From assembly GCF_000341105.1 (NCBI RefSeq), contig NZ_ANBB01000001.1, positions 29,228-93,227 of the forward strand: a stretch of 64,000 nt of DNA. Reading direction: 5' to 3'. Made by a program: the position numbers and the translations under genes. Under the pieces are notes generated by a model that was not told where the DNA came from, ran no database searches, and saw only the letters and a list, made by a program, of their open reading frames with translations. Shown piece by piece: positions 33,916-42,500 of the stretch. The stretch is from Nocardiopsis potens DSM 45234 (GTDB taxonomy: Bacteria; Actinomycetota; Actinomycetes; Streptosporangiales; Streptosporangiaceae). How positions within the stretch are numbered: position 1 is the stretch's first letter; each line of letters opens with the position of its first letter.

Positions 33916-34170
33916 ATGAACGACGACAAGCGGGCGGAGAAGGACATCTTCGGCCGGATCAGCGAACTCGTCCAGGAGGAGAGGGCTCTGCGCGAGCAGA
34001 GCGAGCACCGCCTCACCGCCGATGAGCGGGCCCGGATGCGCGAGGTCGCCACCGAACTCGACCAGTGCTGGGACCTCCTCCGGCAGCGCCGCGCCCGGGA
34101 GGAGTACGGAGAGGCGGCCCCGGAACCGAGGGTCCGCTCCGCCCAGGAGGTCGAAGGCTACTTGAGCTGA
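33916..34170 (+). CDS. DUF2630 family protein
   Basis: An 84-residue protein made of two helices: IFGRISELVQEERALREQSEHRLTADERARMREVATELDQCWDLLRQRRAREEYG, then VRSAQEVEGYLS. This charged helical hairpin with LDQCWDLLRQRRA and terminal VEGYLS is the DUF2630 pattern found across actinobacteria. Function unknown. ATG 33916 is taken; ATG 33907 is in frame three codons earlier. Confidence 0.85.
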   Translation: MNDDKRAEKDIFGRISELVQEERALREQSEHRLTADERARMREVATELDQCWDLLRQRRAREEYGEAAPEPRVRSAQEVEGYLS

Positions 34171-34815
34171 CCGCCCCGTCCCGGGCCGGCCGATGCCCCG
34201 CCCTCCGCGACCGCGCACGCGCCGGGACCGGTCCCGGGGAGCGGCCCGGAGACCGGGGAGGGCGAGCCGCGGGACCGAACGGAGCCCCTCGAGCCGTCGG
34301 CGGCCTTCCCCGCCGGCGGCCCGGGGCCGCTGTCCGCACGCGGCCGACCTGCTCGACCCGCACCCGCGCCCGGACCGCCCGTACCGGGAAAGCTCCGCGC
34401 GCGGCCGGCGCACAGGGCGGCGTCCGCGCAGGTCGATCGGGGAGGCGTCCGGCGTCCGGTGGCAAGGCCGGATGAGGGGACCGCCGGGGACGGGCGGGCC
34501 GCCGGCGGCCCCGGGCGGCCGGGGGCGGCCTGCGGCGGGTCCGGAAGGGGCGCGGGGTCTGCGGATCGGGCGGCGCCGTGGAGGAGGAACGGGCCGCCAG
34601 GGCCGGGGCCGGGGTGCGAGGAGCGCCCGGCCGGGCCGGGCTCCGGCGGAGCGGTCCCGGCGGCGGGAAACGGGGGCGCCGCTCCGCGGCCGCCTGTGGC
34701 CACCGCGGGCGGGCCGTCCGGGACGGTGCCGGTCGGCGGGTTCCCGTAACCTCTCCCTGCGCGCCCGCCGGGCGCGCCGCGCCGAGCGGCGCGGAAGGCC
34801 AAGGGAAGACGGGGA
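34171..34815. other. Long GC-rich intergenic stretch, nothing recognised
   Basis: About 645 bp between DUF2630 and DUF4126 genes on the same strand. Open frames exist on both strands but are Arg/Pro/Gly-rich with no start signals and no family marks. No tRNA, repeat array or strong hairpin stood out. Confidence 0.5.
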
Positions 34816-35436
34816 ATGCTCGCAACGCTGTCCGGGGCCGGACTCGCATCGGCCGCCGGTTTGAACGCCTACATCCCGCTGCTCCTCGCGGGGCTCCTCT
34901 CCCGCTATACCGGCCTGCTGGACCTGGGGGGCGGCTGGCAGTGGCTGGAGCACCCGGTGACGCTGGTCCTGCTCGGCCTGCTACTGGTGCTGGAGGTGGT
35001 CGCGGACAAGGTCCCCGCCGTCGACAGCGTCAACGACGTGGTGCAGACGGTGGTCCGGCCGACCTCGGGCGGCATCACCTTCGGCGCGGGGAGCACCTCC
35101 TTCACCCCCGACCTGCAGTCCGCCGACGGCACCTCGTGGGGCGGGATCGTCGCCGGGGTGCTCATCGCCCTGGTGTTCCACCTGCTGAAGGCCGCGGCGC
35201 GGCCGGTCCTCAACACGGTCACCTTCGGCGTCGGCGGTCCGGTGGTGAGCACCCTGGAGGACATCACCAGCGCCTTCATGTCCGTGGTCGCCATCGTGAT
35301 CCCGGTGCTGGTGCTGATCGTCCTCCCGGCCACCCTGGGGCTGGGCGTCTGGGCCTGGCGCCGCCGGCGCCGCAGGAAGCGGCGCGAGGCGGAGGCCCCG
35401 CGGCTCCCCGGCGCCGCCGGACCGCCGGACGGGTGA
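34816..35436 (+). CDS. DUF4126 membrane protein
   Basis: A 206-residue integral membrane protein. The N-terminus LSGAGLASAAGLNAYIPLLLAGLLSRY is the DUF4126 signature, followed by helices LVLLGLLLVLEVVADKVPAVDSVND, GIVAGVLIALVFHLLKAAARP, and VVAIVIPVLVLIVLPATLGLGVWAW. A basic RRRRRRKRR tail follows the last helix and should stay in the cytosol. Function unknown. GGGAAGACGGGGA precedes ATG 34816. Confidence 0.85.
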   Translation: MLATLSGAGLASAAGLNAYIPLLLAGLLSRYTGLLDLGGGWQWLEHPVTLVLLGLLLVLEVVADKVPAVDSVNDVVQTVVRPTSGGITFGAGSTSFTPDLQSADGTSWGGIVAGVLIALVFHLLKAAARPVLNTVTFGVGGPVVSTLEDITSAFMSVVAIVIPVLVLIVLPATLGLGVWAWRRRRRRKRREAEAPRLPGAAGPPDG

Positions 35437-35653
35437 GCCCGCGGCCCGGCGGGGCCCTCTCCCGGCCCCGGGCCGGCCGCGCCGCCGAGCAGGGGCCGGC
35501 CCCGGCCGCTCGATCGGACGCCCGCCCGGCGGCCCCACCCGACCGCGCCTGAACACGGGGGAGGAGCGCACCCCGCCGGCGGCTCCGGCGGCGGGCCGCG
35601 CCCGCCCCGAGCCAACGGGTCCCGGGGGGCGCCGCCGGGACCGGTTCCGCCCG

Positions 35654-35694
35654 CGCGGGGCGCCCGGCCGGGGGTTCCGGCCGGGCGCCCCGCG
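35654..35694. terminator. 18-bp-stem bidirectional terminator
   Basis: CGCGGGGCGCCCGGCCGG pairs without mismatch with its complement around the loop GGGTT, between the convergent DUF4126 and S15 peptidase genes. It is among the strongest hairpins in the window. Confidence 0.8.
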
Positions 35695-35736
35695 GCGATC
35701 ACCGGGTCCGCCGCGCCGGGGCGGCGGACCCCGGGG

Positions 35737-37728
35737 TCAGCCCTGCAGCGCCCCGCGGCCGGTCGAGACGGGGAGCTCGACGACGGCCTTGCCGGTGTCC
35801 AGCTCCACCTCGGTGCCGGACGGGTAGCGCTGGGTGTAGTCGTGGTCGGTGGAGATCAGCGCGATCCCGATCCGGTGGCCCTTCTTGAACACGTGGTCCT
35901 GGGCCTGCAGCTCCCAGGAGAAGGTGTACTCCTTGCCGCTGACCACCGGGCGCTGCCGCCACTCCGAGCCGCGGTTGCGGGCGTCCAGCCAGCCCCGGGT
36001 GACGATCTTGTACGGGCTCTCCTCGGTGACGTGCATCGTCGGGTAGGTGCAGCCCGGGTCCTCGGGGACGCCCTCGCCGTAGCAGACCTCGGTCTCGGTG
36101 TCGTACCGCACCCGGCCGGTGGCGCGGGTGTCGGTGCCGTAGTCGACCAGCACCGCGGTCAGGTAGGGCGACGCGCCGTCCATCGAGGCGCGGAAGGTGA
36201 CCCGGGGGACGCCGCTGACCCGCACGTCCTCGGTGAGCTCGGCGGTGCGGTAGACCAGGGCGCCGTCGGAGCCCTCGTCGGGCGAGGCGACCAGCTCGTC
36301 CGCGGTCGCGGTGCGCCCGCGGTCGGTGAAGCCCTCCACCTCGCCGCGCCGGGGCCGGCTGGCGGCCAGCCCGCCCTCGCCGTCGCCGCCGCCCGGGGTC
36401 GGCCGCAGCCGCACCGTCCGGGTGCCCTCCGCGGGCCACGACTCCTGGGTGTCCCAGACCAGGTCGCTGCGCTCGATGTCGACCGCCGGCCCCTGGTCCG
36501 CGCCGTTGTCGATCCCGTACAGCTCGTGGTCGAACCAGCCGTGCAGCCGGTCCAGCCAGGTGTCGATGCGCAGGTTCATCGGGTCGCTGTGGCCGCCCTG
36601 GTGCAGCCAGAGCCGGCGCTCGACGCCGTGCTCGCCCAGCTCCTCCCAGAGCCGGAGCGCCTGGTCGGTCTTGACGTTCCAGTCGTTGAGCCCGTGCGCC
36701 AGGAAGACGCTGGCGGTGAAGTCCCCGGCGGACCGCCGGTAGTCGCGCTCGGCCCAGAACCGGTTGAAGTCGCCGCTCTCCCGGTCCTGGCCGGCGGTGA
36801 CCTCGTCGATGACCGGTCTGCACACCTGGTCGTCGGCGCGGGTGTAGACCACCTCCGCCAGCACGTCGGCGTCCTCGCCCTGGTAGCCGCCGGGGGCGAC
36901 CACCCCGCCGCCGGCCCGGTAGTAGTCGTACCAGGAGGAGATGGCGCCCTGCGGCACGATGGTGCGCAGCCCCTCCACGCCGCTGCTCGCCGCGGCCACC
37001 GGCAGCGTGCCGTTGTAGGAGATGCCGGTCATCGCGACGTCCCCGGTGGACCAGTCCTCCGCGGTCACCTCCTCGCCCTCCGGGGTGCGCCCGGAGACCC
37101 GGCCGTTCAGCCAGTCCACGGCGGCGGTGACGCCCAGCGTCTCGTTCCTCCCGCCGCTGGTCGGGCAGCCGGTGGAGTCGCCGCTGCCCAGGCTGTCCAG
37201 CTGCGCCACCGCGTACCCGCGCGGCAGGAAGTAGTTGTCGTAGTAGTTCGGCATGGTGGCGGGCCCGCTTCCGGTCCGGCCCGCCTCCCCGTCGACCTCG
37301 GCGGCCATCGCCGCGGCGGACCCGGAGCCCCGGCCGCCGCGCGGGACCGTGCCCGCGCCGTCGTCGTCCAGGTCGACCTCGTACATGTCGGCCTCGTGCG
37401 TCCCGGACCAGTACGGGCTGGGCTCCAGCACGGTGGCGACGCGCAGCCCCTCCTCGGTCTCCCGGGGGCGCATCAGGCGCAGCCGCACGGTGTCCGGTTC
37501 GCCGTCCCGGTCGCTGTCGGCCTCGGTGGGGATGTCCACTTCCTGGTAGATCGCCTCGGCGTAGTCGAACACCGGCTGGGTGCGGCCGTCCTCGACGGAC
37601 AGCTCGGGCGCCTGGTCCGCGGCGGCGGGGGCGGGCAGGCCGGCGCCGGCCAGCAGCGCGGCGGCCGCCAGCGCACCGGTGCGCAGCGCGGCGCGGGCCG
37701 GGGCCCGCTCGGGGTCTCGCTCGTGCAC
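35737..37728 (-). CDS. Secreted Xaa-Pro dipeptidyl-peptidase (S15, CocE/NonD type)
   Basis: A 663-residue exported serine peptidase. The signal peptide reads ALRTGALAAAALLAGAGLPAPAAA. The catalytic triad is visible as Ser in AMTGISYNGTLPVAAASS near residue 236, Asp in LAHGLNDWNVK near 347 and His in LHQGGHSDPM near 378. NYYDNYFLPRGYAVAQLDSLGSGDSTGCP is typical of PepX. A C-terminal jelly-roll domain (IVTRGWLDARN, HRIGIALISTDHDYTQRYPSG) completes the X-Pro dipeptidyl-peptidase architecture. It would release Xaa-Pro dipeptides outside the cell. GTG 37728 follows GAGGAA; a GTG four codons upstream is an alternative. Confidence 0.88.
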   Translation of the reverse strand: MHERDPERAPARAALRTGALAAAALLAGAGLPAPAAADQAPELSVEDGRTQPVFDYAEAIYQEVDIPTEADSDRDGEPDTVRLRLMRPRETEEGLRVATVLEPSPYWSGTHEADMYEVDLDDDGAGTVPRGGRGSGSAAAMAAEVDGEAGRTGSGPATMPNYYDNYFLPRGYAVAQLDSLGSGDSTGCPTSGGRNETLGVTAAVDWLNGRVSGRTPEGEEVTAEDWSTGDVAMTGISYNGTLPVAAASSGVEGLRTIVPQGAISSWYDYYRAGGGVVAPGGYQGEDADVLAEVVYTRADDQVCRPVIDEVTAGQDRESGDFNRFWAERDYRRSAGDFTASVFLAHGLNDWNVKTDQALRLWEELGEHGVERRLWLHQGGHSDPMNLRIDTWLDRLHGWFDHELYGIDNGADQGPAVDIERSDLVWDTQESWPAEGTRTVRLRPTPGGGDGEGGLAASRPRRGEVEGFTDRGRTATADELVASPDEGSDGALVYRTAELTEDVRVSGVPRVTFRASMDGASPYLTAVLVDYGTDTRATGRVRYDTETEVCYGEGVPEDPGCTYPTMHVTEESPYKIVTRGWLDARNRGSEWRQRPVVSGKEYTFSWELQAQDHVFKKGHRIGIALISTDHDYTQRYPSGTEVELDTGKAVVELPVSTGRGALQG

Positions 37729-37871
37729 GGGGTTCCTCACGGGGATGCGGGGGATCAAGGACCCTGCAATCTCACCCGACCGGCCCCGCGGAGTCCAGAG
37801 TCCCCCGTGCGCGTCCGGTGATCGGATCCCTCCGGGGCGCCATGGGATGAGGGGGCGTCTAGCATGCGGGG

Positions 37872-38546
37872 GTGGCACAGAACAGATCAGAACACCTGGA
37901 CGGGATCCGGCACATCGTCTGGGACTGGAACGGGACCCTCCTCGACGACAACCACGCCAACCTCACCGCGCTGAACCGGGTCTGCGAACCGCACGGGCGC
38001 GCCCCCGTCGACCTGGACTACTGGCGGACCGTCTTCCGGCGCCCGCTGCTCGACTGCTACGAGGAGCACCTCGGCAGGCCGATCGCCCCCGAGCTGTGGG
38101 CGCGGATCAACGACGACTACGACCGGCACTACATGCAGGTGCTGCCCCGGTGCCCGCTGGCCGACGGCGTACCGGACGTGCTGCACGAGTGGGCCGGGAC
38201 CGGCGGGACCCAGTCGCTGCTCTCCATGGCCTCGCACGGCCACGTGGTGCCGCTGGTCGCCGAGCGCGGCCTGGACGGCCACTTCACCCGGGTGGACGGC
38301 CGCAAGTACGACTCCCGCTCCGACTCCAAGGCCGAGCACCTCGTCGAGCACCTCACCGGGCAGGGCATCGACCCGGCGACGGTGGTGCTCATCGGGGACA
38401 TCGACGACGACGCCCGGGCCGCCCGGGAGGCCGGCGCCCGCGCGGTGCTGGTGGCGAGCGGCATGATGAGCCGGGAGCGGCTGGAGGCCACCGGCCACCC
38501 CGTGGTGGGCACCCCCGCCGAGGCGGTCCGCCTCCTGGCCGGCTGA
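37872..38546 (+). CDS. HAD family phosphatase (phosphoglycolate-phosphatase-like)
   Basis: A 224-residue HAD hydrolase with cap domain. Motif I is VWDWNGTLLDD near residue 17, in which the usual second Asp (DxD) is Asn. Motif II is LLSMASH, the lysine region is SDSKAEHLVEHL and motif IV is VVLIGDIDDDARAAREAGARAVLVASG. The DxN variant lacks the usual general acid, so activity or mechanism may differ from textbook phosphoglycolate phosphatases. GTG 37872. A TAGCAT box 14 bp upstream and lack of a clear ribosome site allow a near-leaderless start. Confidence 0.8.
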   Translation: MAQNRSEHLDGIRHIVWDWNGTLLDDNHANLTALNRVCEPHGRAPVDLDYWRTVFRRPLLDCYEEHLGRPIAPELWARINDDYDRHYMQVLPRCPLADGVPDVLHEWAGTGGTQSLLSMASHGHVVPLVAERGLDGHFTRVDGRKYDSRSDSKAEHLVEHLTGQGIDPATVVLIGDIDDDARAAREAGARAVLVASGMMSRERLEATGHPVVGTPAEAVRLLAG

Positions 38547-38618
38547 GCCCGCCGGCCGGGCCCGCCGCGGCCGACCGGGCCCGCCGCGGACCGCGCCGGG
38601 GCCCGCGGAACGCAGGGA

Positions 38619-38644
38619 GGGGCGGTGCCGGCCGGCACCGCCCC
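38619..38644. terminator. Bidirectional palindromic terminator, HAD/sod
   Basis: A 26-bp perfect palindrome (GGGGCGGTGCCGG and complement) lies between the convergent HAD and superoxide dismutase genes. Confidence 0.65.
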
Positions 38645-38669
38645 CCTCGCCACCCGTGCGCCGCGGGTG

Positions 38670-39284
38670 CTAGCCGAGAACGACCTTGCGCGCGTCGTCG
38701 AAGCGCTTCTGCACGTCGGCCCAGTTGACGACGTTCCAGAAGGCCTTGACGTAGTCCGCCTTCACGTTCTTGTACTGCAGGTAGAAGGCGTGCTCCCACA
38801 TGTCCAGCATGAGCAGCGGGTAGGAGCCGGCGGCCAGGTTGCCCTGGTGGTCGTAGAGCTGCTCGATGATCAGCTTCTGGCCGAGGGCGTCCCAGGCGAG
38901 GATCGCCCACCCGGAGCCCTGCACGCCGGTCGCGACCGCGCTGAAGTGCGCGCGGAACGCGTCGAAGGAGCCGAACTGGTCGTCGATCGCCGCGGCGAGC
39001 TCGGCCTCGGGCTTGTCGCCGCCGTCCGGCGACAGGTTCGGCCAGAACACGGTGTGGTTCACGTGGCCGGCGAGGTTGAACGCGAGGTTCTTCTCCAGCA
39101 TGTTGACGGTGCCGAAGTCGCCCTTCTCGCGGGCCTCGGCCAGCTTCTCCAGCGCCGTGTTGGCACCGCCGACGTAGGCGGCGTGGTGCTTGTCGTGGTG
39201 CAGCTCCATGATCTGCCCGGAGATCCACGGCTCAAGCGCCGCGTAGTCGTAGGGCAGCTCGGGAAGCGAGTAGGGCGCGGACAT
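38670..39284 (-). CDS. Superoxide dismutase, Fe/Mn family
   Basis: A 204-residue Fe/Mn superoxide dismutase of normal length. Metal ligands are His29 in [13 protein letters not shown], a His in [17 protein letters not shown], and Asp and His in [28 protein letters not shown] is the usual segment near the metal. Iron versus manganese use cannot be told securely from sequence. It converts superoxide to peroxide and oxygen in the cytosol. ATG 39284 follows AAGGAAAGG. An inverted repeat at 39378-39393 upstream may be regulatory. Confidence 0.95.
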   Translation of the reverse strand: MSAPYSLPELPYDYAALEPWISGQIMELHHDKHHAAYVGGANTALEKLAEAREKGDFGTVNMLEKNLAFNLAGHVNHTVFWPNLSPDGGDKPEAELAAAIDDQFGSFDAFRAHFSAVATGVQGSGWAILAWDALGQKLIIEQLYDHQGNLAAGSYPLLMLDMWEHAFYLQYKNVKADYVKAFWNVVNWADVQKRFDDARKVVLG

Positions 39285-39377
39285 GTACGCACCTTTCCTT
39301 GACACGTCTGGTGATTGGCTGTGAGCGATCTCGAACCGCTGGGCACGAACTTATCAGCAGAGGCCCAGGCGGCCTCG

Positions 39378-39393
39378 TGTAGCCCTTGCTACA
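39378..39393. promoter_or_regulatory. Inverted repeat upstream of sod
   Basis: TGTAGC and GCTACA are perfectly inverted around CCTT, about 95 bp upstream of the sod start in the 248-bp gap between sod and jetC. It may be an operator or a small hairpin. Confidence 0.35.
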
Positions 39394-39482
39394 TGGGACT
39401 TCGGGAATAAACCACACCGAACCGGCCACGGCGCGGACCCCGGTCGCAGTCGTTCCCTCCAGGGGCCGCGCGAACCCGCGGC

Positions 39483-39506
39483 CGGCGCCCCCGGGCCGGG
39501 GCGCGC
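39483..39506 (-). terminator. Hairpin after jetC
   Basis: CGGCGCCCC pairs with GGGGCGCCG around a 6-nt loop, 27 bp after the jetC stop codon on the minus strand. Confidence 0.5.
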
Positions 39507-39532
39507 CGCTCCCCGGCCGCCCCGGCCCGCCG

Positions 39533-42500
39533 TCAGGCCGCCCGCTCGAAGCCGTTGCCGGTCCAGGTGGTGCGGGCGCAGGCGACGCCCCAGGCGCCCT
39601 TGCGCTTGAGGATGTCGTAGATGTGCATCCGGTCGATCCTGGGCGAGACGCCGTAGCCCGAAGGCCAGGTGATGGCCCAGTCCATGTCCAGGTCGACGAG
39701 GAGCTCCAGGAGGCGGGCGATGGTCGGGTCGTCCAGCCGCTCGAAGGCCTCGTCGAGCAGGACCAGGCGGAGCGGGCCGTCCAGTTCGCTGCGGAGCGCG
39801 TCGTAGAAGGCGGCGCTGGCGGCGAACAGGGTGACGTAGGAGACCAGCCGGGTCTCGCCGGAGGAGAGCTGGCGGACGCGGCGGTCGCGCGGGTTGCCGT
39901 CCGGGCCGGTGTCGTGGATGCGGACCCGGTAGGCGAACCAGTCGCGGTAGTCCAGGGCGGTGCCGAGGACCTCGGCGTAGCCGCTGCTGCGGCCCTCGGC
40001 GCGGGTGGCGCGGATCCGGTCCATCAGGGCGCGGCGCAGCCGGTCGTTCTCCTCCGGGGAGCGCTCCGCCACCGACTTCTTGGCCAGGGCGAACGCCGAC
40101 CGCTCGGCCGGGTCCAGGTGCGGCGCCGGCTCCCAGGCCAGCTCCACCCGGACGCCCTGGCTGGAGTGCGCCCCCTCCAGGACCGTGTTCATCCGCCGGG
40201 TCAGCGACTCCGCCGCGCGGATCTGCCGGTGCAGCTCCTCGGCCACGTCGCCGAGGAGGAACTCCTCGAAGATCCGCTCCTCGCCGGAGGTCAGGTTCTC
40301 CTCGGCCTGGGCGAGCCGGGCCGCGGTCAGCCGCGCGGTGGAGGCGACCGGCGCGGTCCCGGTCTCGTCGCTCACCGTCACGGTCAGCACGTCGGAGTCG
40401 GGCAGCCGGTCGGCCTGGACGTCGTGGGTGCCGGCGAGCGCGGTCTGCAGCGCCTGGATCCGGTTGATCAGGTCGCGCTCCAGCGACGTGGGCGTCCCCG
40501 CGGCGCCCGCCTCGGCGAGCGCGCCGGCCAGGGCGGAGCGCAGGTCGGCCCGCTCGAAGGGCACCTCGACCAGCCCGGTGGCCGCCTCCCACACCCCGGG
40601 CACCTCCGCGGTGTCGGTCAGCGCGTCCTCGCCGTCGGCCAGCGCGCCCTGCGCCTCCTGCAGCCGGCCCTCGGCCTCCTCGACCCTGCCCTCGGCCCCG
40701 GTCAGCGCCGCGATCCGGTCCTCGACCCCCTTCTGGGCGGCGGGGGCGGCGTCGCGCAGCCGGGTGCGCTCCTCGGCCAGCTCCCGCACCCGGGCGCCGA
40801 CCTCCTCGGCGTCGCGGCCCAGCGAGGAGCGGAGGGTGGCCAGCACGGCGTGCGCCTCGGCGTAGGAGCGGTGCGTGCGCGCCGCCTCCTCCTCGGCGCC
40901 GGCCCGGGCGGCCGCGGTGCGCGCCAGGTCCTGCACGGCCGCGGAGAGCGAGCGGAGCGCCTCCGGGTAGTCCTCGCGCAGCCGCCCGGCGATCCGCTCC
41001 AGCTCGGCCACCGCGCCGCGGGCCCGCTCGCACAGCTCCCGCAGCGCCTCGGCGCCGTCCGGGACGCCCAGGTCGCCGCAGGTCCGCACGTGCTCGGCCC
41101 GCTCCGCGGCGAGCCGGGCCCGGGCGCGCGCGTGCTCGGCCTCGGCGGCCTCCGCGTCGGCGGCGGCCCGCGCCGCCGCCGAGCGGCGCTGCCGGGTCTC
41201 CACGTGCTCGGCCAGCACCGGGGCGAAGTCGGGGAAGGAGTCCAGGCAGACGTTCCACTGGTGCTCCAGGGCCTGCGCGGCCTCCAGCGACGCCCGCAGC
41301 GAGGTCTCCCGGGACGCCGTCTCGGCCAGGGCGGACTCCGCCTCCCGGATGCGCTTCTTCCGCGCCCGCTCCCGGGCGCCGGCCCCGATGTGCTCGGCCT
41401 CCTCCTTGCCGTGCCGGCCGAGCAGCGCCCCGGCCGACCAGTGCCCGTCCAGGCCGATGGAGAGCGGTGCGGCCGCGCCGGCCGCCCCCTCGGCGGCGCC
41501 GGGCAGCAGGGGCACCGAGCGGAGCAGGCCCGCGACCGCCCCGGCAGGCACCGGGGAGCCGTCGTCGCCGGCCGGCACCAGGACGTCGGCCAGCGAGGCC
41601 CCGCCGGCGGGCGGCCCCGCCGCCGCCCAGGTCTCGTCGCCCTCCGCGGACGGCGCGCCGTCCGCGGCCACCCAGGCGGTGAGCAGGCCGCTCGCGCGCA
41701 GCGCGGCCTCCAGCCCGGCGCGCTCCGCCTCGCCCAGGTGCTCGGCGAAGTCCACCAGCCGGAAGAACGGCGCGCCCGCCGCCGGGTCCCGCTCGGCCGT
41801 GCTGTGCGCCGGCGCGGGCGGCTCCACCTCGGCGGCCCCGCGCAGCCGGTCCAGCTCGGCCTCCAGCCGGACGCGCTCCGCGCCCGCCTCGGCCAGCCGC
41901 TGCTCGGCGGCGGCGACCGCGCGCTGGACCGCGCGGACCCGCGGCTGCAGCGCGGACCGGACCCCCTTGTGCGCGTCGCGGTGGGCGGCCGGGTCGAGCA
42001 GCACCGCGTCGGCCTCGGGGAGCTCCGGCAGCTCCCCCTCCTCCGGGCGGTCCCCGGCGGGCAGCGCCTCGTCGCGCCAGGCCCGCACCGCCCCGGCCCA
42101 CCGCTCCGCCGCGCCGGCCAGCCGCTCCTCGGCCTCCCGGGCCCGCCGGTCGGCCCCGGCCGACTCCTCGGCCGCGGCCTCCGCCCGCTCGGCGAGCCGG
42201 TCCACCCCCGCCTCGGCCTCGGCGAGCCGCTCGGCCTCGGCGCGCAGCCCGCCGAGCAGCCGGCCGCGGTCGCCCGCGGCCCGGCCCGCCGCCTCGACCT
42301 GCCCGGCCGCCTCCGCGGCGGCGGAGGCCAGGGCCTGCACATCGGGTTCGGGCGCGACCGGGCGGCGCACCTCCTCCGGCCGGGCGTCCGGCTCGGCGGA
42401 GCACAGCACCCGCTCCGCGGCCTCGCCCCGCTGGGCGTCGGGCACCAGGCCGGGCAGCGCGCCGAGCGCCGCCCCCAGCCCGACGGCGTGCAGCGCCTCC

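Noticed and set aside
34171..34815. Small genes in the DUF2630-DUF4126 gap
   Set aside because: Candidate frames have no ribosome sites or recognisable motifs, and several run in different frames over the same bases.
38547..39532. A jetD gene hidden between jetC and the HAD gene
   Set aside because: The only coding sequence there is a complete superoxide dismutase; the remaining gap of 248 bp has no DUF2399-like frame on either strand.
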